From the NCBI RefSeq assembly GCF_052857255.1, contig NW_027526670.1, positions 96,898-160,897 of the forward strand: a DNA stretch of 64,000 nucleotides, read 5' to 3'. The position numbers and the translations under genes are program-made. This stretch comes from Amblyomma americanum (Eukaryota; Arthropoda; Arachnida; Ixodida; Ixodidae). Under the pieces are notes generated by a model, which was not told where the DNA came from, did not search any database, and was given only the letters and a program-made list of their open reading frames with translations. Positions 11,231 to 24,503 of the stretch are shown in pieces. Position 1 is the first letter of the stretch, and every line of letters starts with the position of its first letter.

Positions 11231-14200
11231 AGCCGGAATACAAGTTATCGCGCAGTTCTGAGAGAAAAAGTTTACACCTTTCTCTCGTCTACTCTTCGAC
11301 GACTTGTAACATCGATGCTCGTGAATCTTGCTAGTTTCAATCTAAAACGATGTATCCCGTTGTTTTGAGCCGGAATAAAAGTTTTCGCGCAGTTCTGAGA
11401 GAAAAAGTTTACACCTTTTTCTCGTCTACTCTTCGACGACTTGTAGAATCGATGCTCGTGAATCTTGATAGTATCGGTCTAAAACGATGTATTCCGTTGT
11501 TTTGAGCCGGAATACAAGTTTTCGCGCAGTTCTGAGAGAAAAAGTATACACCATTCTCTCGTCTACTCTTCGACGACTTGTTAAATCGATGCTCGTGAAT
11601 TTTGCTACTTTCGATCTAAAACGATGTATCCCGTTGTTTTGAGCCGGAATACAATTTTTCGCGCAGTTCTGAGTGAAAAAGTTTACACCTTTCTCGCGTC
11701 TACTCTTCGACGACTTGTAAAATCGATGCTCGTGAATCTTGATAGTTTCGATCTAAAACGATGTATCCTGTTGTTTTGAGCCGGAATACAAGCTTTCGCG
11801 CAGTTCTGAGAGAAAAAGTTTACACCTTTCTCTCGTCTACCCTTCGACGACTTGTAAAATCGATGCTCGTTAATCTTGCTAGTTTCGATCTAAAACGATG
11901 TATTCCGTTGTTTTGAGCCGGAATACAAGTTTTCGCGCAGTTCTGAGAGAAACATTTACACCTTTCTCTCGTCTACTCTGCGACGACTTGTAAACTCGAT
12001 GCTCGTGAATCTTGGTAGTTTCGATCTAAAACGATGTATCCCGTTGTTTTGAGCCGGAATACAAGTTTTCGCGCAGTTCTGAGAGAAAAAGTTTACACCT
12101 TTCTCTCGTCTACTCGTCGACGACTTGTAAAATCGATGCTCGTGAATCTTGATAGTTTCGCTCTAAAACAATGTATCCCGTTGTTTTGAGCCGGAAGACG
12201 AGTTTGCGCGCAGTTCTGAGAGAAAAAGTTTACACCTTTCTCTCGTCTACTCTCCGACGACTTGTAAAATCGATGCTCGTTAATCGTGCTAGTTTCGATC
12301 TAAAACGATGTATCCCGTTGATTTGAGCCGGAATACAAGTTTTCGCGCAGTTCTGAGAGAAAAAGTTTACAGCTTTTTCTCGTCTACTCTTCGACGATTT
12401 GTAAAATCGATGCTCGTGAATCTTGATTGTTTCGATCTAAAACGATGTATCCCGTTGTTTTGAGCCGGAATAGAAGTTTTCGCGCAGTTCTGAGAGAAAA
12501 AGTTTACACCTTTCTCTCGTCTACTCTTCGACGACTTGTAAAATCGATGCTCGTGAATCTTGATAGTGTCGATCTAAAACGATGTATCCCGTTGTTTTGA
12601 GCCGGAATACAAGTTTTCGTGCAGTTCTGAGAGAAAAAGTTTACACCTTTCTTTCGTCTACTCTTCGACGACTTGTAAAATCAATGCTCGTGAATTTTGC
12701 TTGTCTTGATCTAAAACGATGTATCCCGTTGTTTTGAGCCGCAATAAAAGTTTTCGCGCAGTTCTGAGAGAAAAAGTTTACACCTTTCTCTCGTCTACTC
12801 TTCGACGACTTGTAAAATTGATGCTCGTGAATTTTGCTAGTTTTGATCTAAAACGATGTATCCCGTTGTTTTGAGCTGGAATATAAGTTTTCGCGCAGTT
12901 CTGAGAAAAAGTTTACACCTTTCTCTCGTCTACTCTTCGACGACTTGTTAAATCGATGCTCGTGAATTTTGCTACTTTCGATCTAAAACGATGTATATCG
13001 TTGTTTTGAGCCGGAATACAATTTTTCGCGCAGTTCTGAGAAAAAGTTTACACATTTCTCTCGTCTACTCTTCGACGACTTGTAAAATTGATGCTCGTGA
13101 ATCTTGATTGTTTCGATCTAAAACGATGTATCCCGTTGTTTTGAGCCGGAATAGAAGTTTTCGCGCAGTTCTGAGAGAAAACGTTTACACCTTTCTCTCG
13201 TCTACTCTTCGACGACTTGTAAAATCGATGCTCGTGAATCTTGATAGTGTCGATCTAAAACGATGTATCCCGTTGTTTTGAGCCGGAATACAAGTTTTCG
13301 CGCAGTTCTGAGAGAAAAAGTTTACACCTTTCTCTCGTCTACTTTTCGACGACTTGTTAAATCGATGCTGGTGAATTTTGCTACTTTCGATCTAAAACGA
13401 TGTATCCCGTTGTTTTGAGCCGGAATACAAGTTTTCGCGCAGTTCTGAGAGAAAAAGTTTACACCTTTCTCTCGTCTACTCTTCGACGACTTGTAAAATT
13501 GATGCTCGTGAATTTTGCTAGTTTCGGTGTAAAACGATGTATCCCGTTGTTTTGAGGTGGAATACAAGTTTTCGCGCAGTTCTGAGAGAAAAAGTTTACA
13601 CCTTTCTCTCGTCTACTCTTCGATGACTTGTTAAATCGATGCTCGTGAATTTTGCTACTTTCGATCTAAAACGATGTATCCCGTTGTTTTGAGCCGGAAT
13701 ACAATTTTTCGCGCAGTTCTGAGAGAAAAAGTTTACACCTTTCTCTCGTCTACTCTTCGACGACTTGTAAAATCGATGCTCGTGAATCTTGATAGTTTCG
13801 ATCTAAAACGATGTATTCCGTTGTTTTGAGTCGGAATACATGTTTTCCCGCAGTTCTGAGAGAAAAATTTACACCTTTCTCTCGTCTACTCTGCGACGAC
13901 CTGTAAAATCGATGCTCGTGAATCTTGCTAGTTTCGATCTATAACGAATATATCCCGTTGTTTTGAGCCGGAATACAAGTTTTCGCGCAGTTCTGAGAGA
14001 AAAAGTTTACACCTTTCTCTCGTCTACTCTTCGACGACTTGTAAAATCGATGCTCGTGAATCTTGATAGTTTCGTTCTAAAACAATGTATCCCGTTGTTT
14101 TGAGACGGAATACGAGTTTTCGCGCAGTTCTGAGAGAAAACGTTTACCCCTTTCTCTCGTCTACTCTTCGGCGACTTGTAAAATCGATGCTCGTTAATCG

Positions 14201-16632
14201 TGCTAGTTTCGATCTAAAACGATGCATCCCGTTGTTTGAGCCGGAATACAAGTTTTCGCGCAGTTCTGAGAGAAAAAGTTTACACCTTTTTCTCGTCTAC
14301 TCTTCGTCGACTTGTAAAATCGATGCTCGTTAATCTTGCTAGTTTCGATCTAAAACGATGTATCCCGTTGTTTTGAGCCGGAATATAAGTCTTCGCGCAG
14401 TTCTGAGAGAAAAAGTTTACACCTTTCTCTCGTCTACTCTTCGACGACTTGTAAAATCGATGCTCGTGAATCTTGCTAGTTTTGATCTAAAACGAAGTAT
14501 TCCGTTGTTTTGAGCCGGAATACAAGTTTTTGCGCAGTTCTGAGAGAAAAAGTTACACCTTTCTCTCGTCTACTCTTCGACGACTTGTAAAATCGATGCT
14601 CGTGAATCTTGATAGTTTCGATCAAAAACGATGTATTCCGTTGTTTTGAGCCGGAATACAATTTTCGCGCCGTTCTGAGAGAACAATTTACACCTTTCTT
14701 TCGTCTACTCTGCGACGACTTGTAAAATCGATGCTCGTGAATCTTGCTAGTTTCGATCTAAAACGATGTATCCCGTTGTTTTGAGCCGGAATACAAGTTT
14801 TCGCGCAGTTCTGAGAGAAAAAGTTTACACCTTTCTCTCGTCTACTCTTCAACGACTTGTAAAATCGATGCTCGTGAATCTTGATAGTGTCGATCTAAAA
14901 CGATGTATCCCGTTGTTTTGAGCCGGAATACAAGTTTTCGCGCAGTTCTGAGAGAAAAAGTTTACACCTTTCTTTCGTCTACTCTTCGACGACTTGTAAA
15001 ATCGATGCTCGTGAATCTTGATAGTTTCGATCTAAAACAATGTATTCCGTTGTTTTGAGCCGGAATACAAGTTTTCGCGCAGTTCTGAGAGAAAAATTTA
15101 CACCTTTCTCTCGTCTACTCTGCGACGACTTGTAAAATCGATGCTCGTGAATCGTGCTCGTTTCGATCTAAAACGATGTATCCCGTTGATTTGAGCCGGA
15201 ATACAAGTTTTCGCGCAGTTCTGAGAGAAAAAGTTTACACCTTTCTCGCGTCTACTCTTCGACGACTTGTAAAATCGATGCTCGTGAATTTTGCTTGTAT
15301 TGATCTAAAACGACGTATCCCGTTGTTTTGAGCCGCAATACAAGTTTTCGCGCAGTTCTGAGAGAAAAAGTTTACACCTTTCTCTCGTCTACTTTTCGAC
15401 GACTTGTTAAATTGATGCTGGTGAATTTTGCTACTTTCGATCTAAAACGATGTATCCCGTTGTTTTGAGCCAGAATACAAGTTTTCGCGCCGTTCTGAGA
15501 GAAAAAGTTTACACCTTTCTCTCGTCTAGTCTTCGACGACTTGTAAAATTGATGCTCGTGAATTTTGCTAGTTTCGGTGTAAAACGATGTATCCCGTTGT
15601 TTTGAGGTGGAATACAAGTTTTCGCGCAGTTCTGAGAGAAAAAGTTTACACCTTTCTCTCGTCTACTCTTCGACGACTTGTTAAATCGATGCTCGTGAAT
15701 TTTGCTACTTTCGATCTAAAACGATGTATCCCGTTGTTTTGAGCCGGAATACAATTTTTCGCGCAGTTCTGAGAGAAAAAGTTTACACCTTTCTCTCGTC
15801 TACTCTTCGACGACTTGTAAAATCGATGCTTGTGAATCTTGATAGTTTCAATCTAAAACGATGTATCCCGTTGTTTTGAGCCGGAATACAAGTTTTCCCG
15901 CAGTTCTGAGAGAAAAATTTACACCTTTCTCTCGTCTACTCTGCGACGACCTGTAAAATCGATGCTCGTGAATCTTGCTAGTTTCGATCTATAACGATAT
16001 ATCCCGTTGTTTTGAGCCGGAATACAAGTTTTCGCGCAGTTCTGAGAGAAAAAGTTTACACCTTTCTCTCGTCAACTCTTCAACGACTTGTAAAATCGAT
16101 GCTCGTGAATCTAGAGAGTTTCGCTCTAAATCAATGTATCCCGTTGTTTTGAGCCGGAATACGAGTTTTCGCGCAGTTCTGAGAGAAAACGTTTACACCT
16201 TTCTCTCGTCTACTCTTCGACGACTTGTAAATCGATGCTCGTTAATCGTGCTAGTTTCGATCTAAAACGATGTATCCCGTTGTTTTGAGCCGGAATACAA
16301 GATTTCGCGCAGTTCTGAGAGAAAAAGTTTACACCTTTTTCTCGTCTACTCTTCGACGACTTGTAAAATCGATGCTCGTGAATCTTGATAGTGTCGATCT
16401 AAAACGATGTATCCCGTTGTTTTGAGCCGGAATACAAGTTTTCGCGCAGTTCTGAGAGAAAAAGTTTACACCTTTCTTTCGTCTACTCTTCGACGACTTG
16501 TAAAATCGATGCTCGTGAATTTTGCTTGTCTTGATCTAAAACGATGTATATCGTTGTTTTGAGCCGCAATACAAGTTTTCGCGCAGTTCTGAGAGAAAAA
16601 GTTTACACCTTTCTCTCGTCTACTCTTCGACG
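11231..16632. repeat. About 5.5-kb superunit, copy 2
   Basis: Second copy of 4,805-10,345. Relative to copy 1 it lost two monomers near 11,490 and three near 14,985-15,010. At 13.3-13.7 kb it agrees better with 9.05-9.5 kb (shift 4,237), a sign of further patchwork. Small private changes are one extra A at about 13,948 and one lost T at about 14,236. It ends about 16,632, where the next monomers follow a different order. Confidence 0.7.
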
Positions 16633-16689
16633 ACTTGTAAAATCGATGCTCGTGAATCTTGATAGTTTCGATCTAAAACGATGTATCCC

Positions 16690-17940
16690 GTTGTTTTGAG
16701 CCGCAATACAAGTTTTCGCGCAGTTCTGAGAGAAAAAGTTTACACCTTTCTCGCGTCTACTCTTCGACGACTTGTAAAATCGATGCTCGTGAATTTTGCT
16801 TGTATTGATCTAAAACGACGTATCCCGTTGTTTTGAGCCGCAATACAAGTTTTCGCGCAGTTCTGAGAGAAAAAGTTTACACCTTTCTCTCGTCTACTTT
16901 TCGACGACTTGTTAAATCGATGCTCGTGAATCTTGATAGTTTCGATCTAAAACGATGTATCCCGTTGTTTTGAGCCGCAATACAAGTTTTCGCGCAGTTC
17001 TGAGAGAAAAAGTTTACACCTTTCTCGCGTCTACTCTTCGACGACTTGTAAAATCGATGCTCGTGAATCTTGCTAGTTTCGATCTATAACGATATATCCC
17101 GTTGTTTTGAGCCGGAATACAAGTTTTCGGCAGTTTTTTTTTTCTCAATAGTTTCTCGTCTAATGTTTCTGAGAGAAAAAGTTTACACCTTTCTCTCGTC
17201 TACTCTTCGACGACTTGTTAAATCGATGCTCGTGAATTTTGCTACTTTCGATCTAAAACGATGTATATCGTTGTTTTGAGCCGGAATACAATTTTTCGCG
17301 CAGTTCTGAGAAAAAGTTTACACCTTTCTCTCGTCTACTCTTCGACGACTTGTAAAATCGATGCTCGTGAATCTTGATAGTTTCGATCTAAAACAATGTA
17401 TTCCGTTGTTTTGAGCCGGAATACAAGTTTTCGCGCAGTTCTGAGAGAAAAATTTACACCTTTCTCTCGTCTACTCTGCGACGACTTGTAAAATCGATGC
17501 TCGTGAATCGTGCTCGTTTCGATCTAAAACGATGTATCCCGTTGATTTGAGCCGGAATACAATTTTTCGCGCAGTTCTGAGAGAAAAAGTTTACACCTTT
17601 CTCTCGTCTACTCTTCGACGACTTGTAAAATCGATGCTCGTGAATCTTGATAGTTTCGATCTAAAACGATGTATCCCGTTGTTTTGAGCCGCAATACAAG
17701 TTTTCGCGCAGTTCTGAGAGAAAAAGTTTACACCTTTCTCGCGTCTACTCTTCGACGACTTGTAAAATCGATGCTCGTGAATTTTGCTTGTATTGATCTA
17801 AAACGACGTATCCCGTTGTTTTGAGCCGCAATACAAGTTTTCGCGCAGTTCTGAGAGAAAAAGTTTACACCTTTCTCTCGTCTACTTTTCGACGACTTGT
17901 TAAATCGATGCTGGTGAATTTTGCTACTTTCGATCTAAAA
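16690..17940. repeat. Nine-monomer block, copy 1 (carries the insertion)
   Basis: This block matches 20,276-21,495 at a shift of 3,586 bp before the insertion and 3,554 bp after it; the 32-bp difference is the insertion at 17,130. Shared markers are GAGCCGCAATAC monomers followed by CTTTCTCGCG and TTGCTTGTATTGATC (17,785 and 21,339). The matching segment at about 28.2 kb also lacks the insertion. Confidence 0.75.
17095..17263. repeat. 169-bp monomer with a non-satellite insertion
   Basis: The monomer runs normally to AAGTTTTCG, then leaves the consensus from 17,130 to about 17,165 and resumes at TTCTGAGAG. The novel stretch has a T10 run at 17,134-17,143, then CTCAATAG. It then has TTTCTCGTCTA (17,152-17,162), which equals a piece found about 20 bases downstream in many monomers. 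Net gain is 32 bp, with one C of the CGCGCAG motif lost. This looks like an end-joining scar with templated filler. It is the only such event I saw in the window. Confidence 0.9.
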
Positions 17941-20900
17941 CGATGTATCCCGTTGTTTTGAGCCGGAATACAAGTTTTCGCGCAGTTCTGAGAGAAAAAG
18001 TTTACACCGTTTTCTCGTCTACTCTTCGACGACTTGTAAAATCGATGCTCGTGAGTCTTGCTAGTTTCGATCTAAAACGATGTATCCCGTTGTTTTGAGC
18101 CGAAATACAAGTTTTCTCGCAGTTCTGAGAGAAAAAGTTTACACGTTTCTGTCGTCTACTCTTCGACGACTTGTAAAATCGATGCACGTGAATTTTGCTA
18201 GTTTCGATCTAAAACGATGTATCCCGTTATTTTGAGCCGGAATACGAGTTTTCGCGCAGTTCTGAGAGAAAACGTTTACACCTTTCTCTCGTCTACTCTT
18301 CGACGACTTGTAAATCGATGCTCGTTAATCGTGCTAGTTTCGATCTAAAACGATGTATCCCGTTGTTTTGAGCCGGAATACAAGATTTCGCGCAGTTCTG
18401 AGAGAAAAAGTTTACACCTTTTTCTCGTCTACTCTTCGACGACTTGTAAAATCGATGCTCGTGAATCTTGATAGTGTCGATCTAAAACGATGTATCCCGT
18501 TGTTTTGAGCCGGAATACAAGTTTTCGCGCAGTTCTGAGAGAAAAAGTTTACACCTTTCTTTCGTCTACTCTTCGACGACTTATAAAATCGATGCTCGTG
18601 AATTTTGCTTGTCTTGATCTAAAACGATGTATATCGTTGTTTTGAGCCGCAATACAAGTTTTCGCGCAGTTCTGAGAGAAAAACTTTACACCTTTCTCTC
18701 GTCTACTCTTCGACGACTTGTAAAATTGATGCTCGTGAATTTTGCTAGTTTTGATCTAAAACGATGTATCCCGTTGTTTTGAGCTGGAATATAAGTTTTC
18801 GCGCAGTTCTGAGAGAAAAAGTTTACACCTTTCTCTCGTCTACTCTTCGACGACTTGTTAAATCGATGCTCGTGAATTTTGCTACTTTCGATCTAAAACG
18901 ATGTATATCGTTGTTTTGAGCCGGAATACAATTTTTCGCGCAGTTCTGAGAAAAAGTTTACACCTTTCTCTCGTCTACTCTTCGACGACTTGTAAAATCG
19001 ATGCTCATGAATCTTGATAGTTTCGATCTAAAACAATGTATTCCGTTGTTTTGAGCCGGAATACAAGTTTTCGCGCAGTTCTGAGAGAAAAATTTACACC
19101 TTTCTCTCGTCTACTCTGCGACGACTTGTAAAATCGATGCTCGTGAATCTTGCTAGTTTCGATCTAAAACGATGTATCCCGTTGTTTTGAGCTGGAATAC
19201 AAGTTTTCGCGCAGTTCTGAGAGAAAAAGTTTACACCTTTCTCTCGTCTACTCTTCGACGACTTGTAAAATCGATGCTCGTGAATCGTGCTCGTTTCGAT
19301 CTAAAACGATGTATCCCGCTGATTTGAGCCAGAATACAAGTTTTCCCGCAGTTCCGAGAGAAAAAGTTTACACCTTTCTCGCGTCTACTCTTCGACGACT
19401 TGTAAAATCGATGCTCGTGAATTTTGCTTGTCTTGATCTAAAACGACGTATCCCGTTGTTTTGAGCCGCAATACAAGTTTTCGCGCTGTTCTGAGAGAAA
19501 AAGTTTACACCTTTCTCTCGTCTACTTTTCGACGACTTGTTAAATCGATGCTGGTGAATTTTGCTACTTTCGATCTAAAACGATGTATCTCGTTGTTTTG
19601 AGCCGGAATACAAGTTTTCGCGCAGTTCTGAGAGAAAACGTTTACACCTTTCTCTCGTCTACTCTTCGACGACTTGTAAAATTGATGCTCGTGAATTTTG
19701 CTAGTTTCGGTGTAAAACGATGTATCAAGTTGTTTTGAGGTGGAATACAAGTTTTCGCGCAGTTCTGAGAGCAAAAGTTTACACCTTTCTCTCGTCTACT
19801 CTTCGACGACTTGTTAAATCGATGCTCGTGAATTTTGCTACTTTCGATCTAAAACGATGTATCCCGTTGTTTTGAGCCGGAATACAAGTTTTCGCGCAGT
19901 TCTGAGAGAAAAAGTTTACACCTTTCTTTCGTCTACTCTTCGACGACTTGTAAAATCGTTGCTCGTGAATCTTGATAGTTTCGATCTAAAACGATGTATT
20001 CCGTTGTTTTGAGCCGGAATACAAGTTTTCCCGCAGTTCTGAGAGAAAAATTTACCCCTTTCTCTCGTCTACTCTGCGACGACCTGTAAAATCGATGCTC
20101 GTGAATCTTGCTAGTTTCGATCTATAACGATATATCCCGTTGTTTTGAGCCGGAATACAAGTTTTCGCGCAGTTCTGAGAGAAAAAGTTTACACCTTTCT
20201 CTCGTCTACTCTTCGACGACTTGTAAAATCGATGCTCGTGAATCTTGATAGTTTCGTTCTAAAACAATGTATCCCGTTGTTTTGAGCCGCAATACAAGTT
20301 TTCGCGCAGTTCTGAGAGAAAAAGTTTACACCTTTCTCGCGTCTACTCTTCGACGACTTGTAAAATCGATGCTCGTGAATTTTGCTTGTATTGATCTAAA
20401 ACGACGTATCCCGTTGTTTTGAGCCGCAATACAAGTTTTCGCGCAGTTCTGAGAGAAAAAGTTTACACCTTTCTCTCGTCTACTTTTCGACGACTTGTTA
20501 AATCGATGCTCGTGAATCTTGATAGTTTCGATCTAAAACGATGTATCCCGTTGTTTTGAGCCGCAATACAAGTTTTCGCGCAGTTCTGAGAGAAAAAGTT
20601 TACACCTTTCTCGCGTCTACTCTTCGACGACTTGTAAAATCGATGCTCGTGAATCTTGCTAGTTTCGATCTATAACGATATATCCCGTTGTTTTGAGCCG
20701 GAATACAAGTTTTCGCGCAGTTCTGAGAGAAAAAGTTTACACCTTTCTCTCGTCTACTCTTCGACGACTTGTTAAATCGATGCTCGTGAATTTTGCTACT
20801 TTCGATCTAAAACGATGTATATCGTTGTTTTGAGCCGGAATACAATTTTTCGCGCAGTTCTGAGAAAAAGTTTACACCTTTCTCTCGTCTACTCTTCGAC

Positions 20901-22540
20901 GACTTGTAAAATCGATGCTCGTGAATCTTGATAGTTTCGATCTAAAACAATGTATTCCGTTGTTTTGAGCCGGAATACAAGTTTTCGCGCAGTTCTGAGA
21001 GAAAAATTTACACCTTTCTCTCGTCTACTCTGCGACGACTTGTAAAATCGATGCTCGTGAATCGTGCTCGTTTCGATCTAAAACGATGTATCCCGTTGAT
21101 TTGAGCCGGAATACAATTTTTCGCGCAGTTCTGAGAGAAAAAGTTTACACCTTTCTCTCGTCTACTCTTCGACGACTTGTAAAATCGATGCTCGTGAATC
21201 TTGATAGTTTCGATCTAAAACGATGTATCCCGTTGTTTTGAGCCGCAATACAAGTTTTCGCGCAGTTCTGAGAGAAAAAGTTTACACCTTTCTCGCGTCT
21301 ACTCTTCGACGACTTGTAAAATCGATGCTCGTGAATTTTGCTTGTATTGATCTAAAACGACGTATCCCGTTGTTTTGAGCCGCAATACAAGTTTTCGCGC
21401 AGTTCTGAGAGAAAAAGTTTACACCTTTCTCTCGTCTACTTTTCGACGACTTGTTAAATCGATGCTGGTGAATTTTGCTACTTTCGATCTAAAACGATGT
21501 ATCCCGTTGTTTTGAGCCAGAATACAAGTTTTCGCGCCGTTCTGAGAGAAAAAGTTTACACCTTTCTCTCGTCTACTCTTCGACGACTTGTAAAATTGAT
21601 GCTCGTGAATTTTGCTAGTTTCGGTGTAAAACGATGTATCCCGTTGTTTTGAGGTGGAATACAAGTTTTCGCGCAGTTCTGAGAGAAAAAGTTTACACCT
21701 TTCTCTCGCCTACTCTTCGACGACTTGTTAAATCGATGCTCGTGAATTTTGCTACTTTCGATCTAAAACGATGTATCCCGTTGTTTTGAGCCGGAATACA
21801 ATTTTTCGCGCAGTTCTGAGAGAAAAAGTTTACACCTTTCTCTCGTCTACTCTTCGACGACTTGTAAAATCGATGCTCGTGAATCTTGATAGTTTCGATC
21901 TAAAACGATGTATCCCGTTGTTTTGAGCCGGAATACAAGTTTTCCCGCAGTTCTGAGAGAAAAATTTACACCTTTCTCTCGTCTACTCTGCGACGACCTG
22001 TAAAATCGATGCTCGTGAATCTTGCTAGTTTCGATCTATAACGATATATCCCGTTGTTTTGAGCCGGAATACAAGTTTTCGCGCAGTTCTGAGAGAAAAA
22101 GTTTACACCTTTCTCTCGTCTACTCTTCGACGACTTGTAAAATCGATGCTCGTGAATCTTGATAGTTTCGTTCTAAAACAATGTATCCCGTTGTTTTGAG
22201 ACGGAATACGAGTTTTCGCGCAGTTCTGAGAGAAAACGTTTACCCCTTTCTCTCGTCTACTCTTCGACGACTTGTAAAATCGATGCTCGTTAATCGTGCT
22301 AGTTTCGATCTAAAACGATGCATCCCGTTGTTTTGAGCCGGAATACAAGTTTTCGCGCAGTTCTGAGAGAAAAAGTTTACACCTTTTTCTCTTCTACTCT
22401 TCGTCGACTTGTAAAATCGATGCTCGTTAATCTTGCTAGTTTCGATCTAAAACGATGTATCCCGTTGTTTTGAGCCGGAATACAAGTCTTCGCGCAGTTC
22501 TGAGAGAAAAAGTTTACACCTTTCTCTCGTCTACTCTTCG
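17935..22540. repeat. 4.6-kb duplicated block, copy 1
   Basis: This segment is repeated at 25,454-30,043 at a shift of 7,519 bp, falling to 7,502 bp after the 17-bp deletion at 25,795. Its first 1.7 kb (17,935-19,630) also recurs at 22,720-24,415 at a shift of 4,785 bp. Markers: ACACCGTTTTCTC (18,005), CCGAAATAC with TTTCTCGCAG (18,101), CCCGCTGATTTGAGCCAG (19,316), GTATCAAGTTGTTTTGAGG (19,720). By eye the copies are nearly identical. Confidence 0.85.
20276..21495. repeat. Nine-monomer block, copy 2 (no insertion)
   Basis: Second copy of 16,690-17,940, lying inside the 4.6-kb block and therefore copied again near 27.8-29.0 kb. The monomer that corresponds to the interrupted one is normal in length here, so the 32-bp insertion postdates this duplication or was later removed from it. 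Confidence 0.75.
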
Positions 22541-24440
22541 ACGACTTGTAAAATCGATGCTCGTGAATCTTGCTAGTTTCGATCTAAAACGAAGTATTCC
22601 GTTGTTTTGAGCCGGAATACAAGTTTTTGCGCAGTTCTGAGAGAAAAAGTTACACCTTTCTCTCGTCTACTCTTCGACGACTTGTAAAATCGATGCTCGT
22701 TAATCGTGCTAGTTTCGATCTAAAACGATGTATCCCGTTGTTTTGAGCCGGAATACAAGTTTTCGCGCAGTTCTGAGAGAAAAAGTTTACACCGTTTTCT
22801 CGTCTACTCTTCGACGACTTGTAAAATCGATGCTCGTGAGTCTTGCTAGTTTCGATCTAAAACGATGTATCCCGTTGTTTTGAGCCGAAATACAAGTTTT
22901 CTCGCAGTTCTGAGAGAAAAAGTTTACACGTTTCTGTCGTCTACTCTTCGACGACTTGTAAAATCGATGCACGTGAATTTTGCTAGTTTCGATCTAAAAC
23001 GATGTATCCCGTTATTTTGAGCCGGAATACGAGTTTTCGCGCAGTTCTGAGAGAAAACGTTTACACCTTTCTCTCGTCTACTCTTCGACGACTTGTAAAT
23101 CGATGCTCGTTAATCGTGCTAGTTTCGATCTAAAACGATGTATCCCGTTGTTTTGAGCCGGAATACAAGATTTCGCGCAGTTCTGAGAGAAAAAGTTTAC
23201 ACCTTTTTCTCGTCTACTCTTCGACGACTTGTAAAATCGATGCTCGTGAATCTTGATAGTGTCGATCTAAAACGATGTATCCCGTTGTTTTGAGCCGGAA
23301 TACAAGTTTTCGCGCAGTTCTGAGAGAAAAAGTTTACACCTTTCTTTCGTCTACTCTTCGACGACTTATAAAATCGATGCTCGTGAATTTTGCTTGTCTT
23401 GATCTAAAACGATGTATATCGTTGTTTTGAGCCGCAATACAAGTTTTCGCGCAGTTCTGAGAGAAAAACTTTACACCTTTCTCTCGTCTACTCTTCGACG
23501 ACTTGTAAAATTGATGCTCGTGAATTTTGCTAGTTTTGATCTAAAACGATGTATCCCGTTGTTTTGAGCTGGAATATAAGTTTTCGCGCAGTTCTGAGAG
23601 AAAAAGTTTACACCTTTCTCTCGTCTACTCTTCGACGACTTGTTAAATCGATGCTCGTGAATTTTGCTACTTTCGATCTAAAACGATGTATATCGTTGTT
23701 TTGAGCCGGAATACAATTTTTCGCGCAGTTCTGAGAAAAAGTTTACACCTTTCTCTCGTCTACTCTTCGACGACTTGTAAAATCGATGCTCATGAATCTT
23801 GATAGTTTCGATCTAAAACAATGTATTCCGTTGTTTTGAGCCGGAATACAAGTTTTCGCGCAGTTCTGAGAGAAAAATTTACACCTTTCTCTCGTCTACT
23901 CTGCGACGACTTGTAAAATCGATGCTCGTGAATCTTGCTAGTTTCGATCTAAAACGATGTATCCCGTTGTTTTGAGCTGGAATACAAGTTTTCGCGCAGT
24001 TCTGAGAGAAAAAGTTTACACCTTTCTCTCGTCTACTCTTCGACGACTTGTAAAATCGATGCTCGTGAATCGTGCTCGTTTCGATCTAAAACGATGTATC
24101 CCGCTGATTTGAGCCAGAATACAAGTTTTCCCGCAGTTCCGAGAGAAAAAGTTTACACCTTTCTCGCGTCTACTCTTCGACGACTTGTAAAATCGATGCT
24201 CGTGAATTTTGCTTGTCTTGATCTAAAACGACGTATCCCGTTGTTTTGAGCCGCAATACAAGTTTTCGCGCTGTTCTGAGAGAAAAAGTTTACACCTTTC
24301 TCTCGTCTACTTTTCGACGACTTGTTAAATCGATGCTGGTGAATTTTGCTACTTTCGATCTAAAACGATGTATCTCGTTGTTTTGAGCCGGAATACAAGT
24401 TTTCGCGCAGTTCTGAGAGAAAAAGTTTACACCTTTCTCT
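21770..24440. repeat. 20-monomer HOR, copy 1
   Basis: About 2.7 kb repeated directly downstream at 24,504-27,157 with a shift of 2,734 bp (20 monomers less 6 bases). Both copies share the CTTTTTCTCTTCTACTC copy (22,384 and 25,118), the CGAAGTATTCCG copy, the ACACCGTTTTCTC copy and the CCCGTTATTTTGAG copy. They diverge at about 24,440, where this one has the private variants CGTGTACTC and AATCATGCTAG. Confidence 0.85.
22720..24415. repeat. 1.7-kb block, second of three local copies
   Basis: Copy of 17,935-19,630 (shift 4,785 bp), itself copied at 25,454-27,132. The segment lies inside the 20-monomer HOR. The order of events is therefore probably duplication of the 4.6-kb region and a tandem duplication of 20 monomers; which came first is not clear from the sequence alone. 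Confidence 0.75.
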
Positions 24441-24503
24441 CGTGTACTCTTCGACGACTTGTAAAATCGATGCTCGTGAATCATGCTAGTTTCGTTCTAA
24501 AAC

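Noticed and set aside
17130..17165. Transposon remnant or target-site duplication at the insertion
   Set aside because: The insert is too short, lacks terminal repeats and shows no duplicated flanking target; part of it copies the satellite itself.
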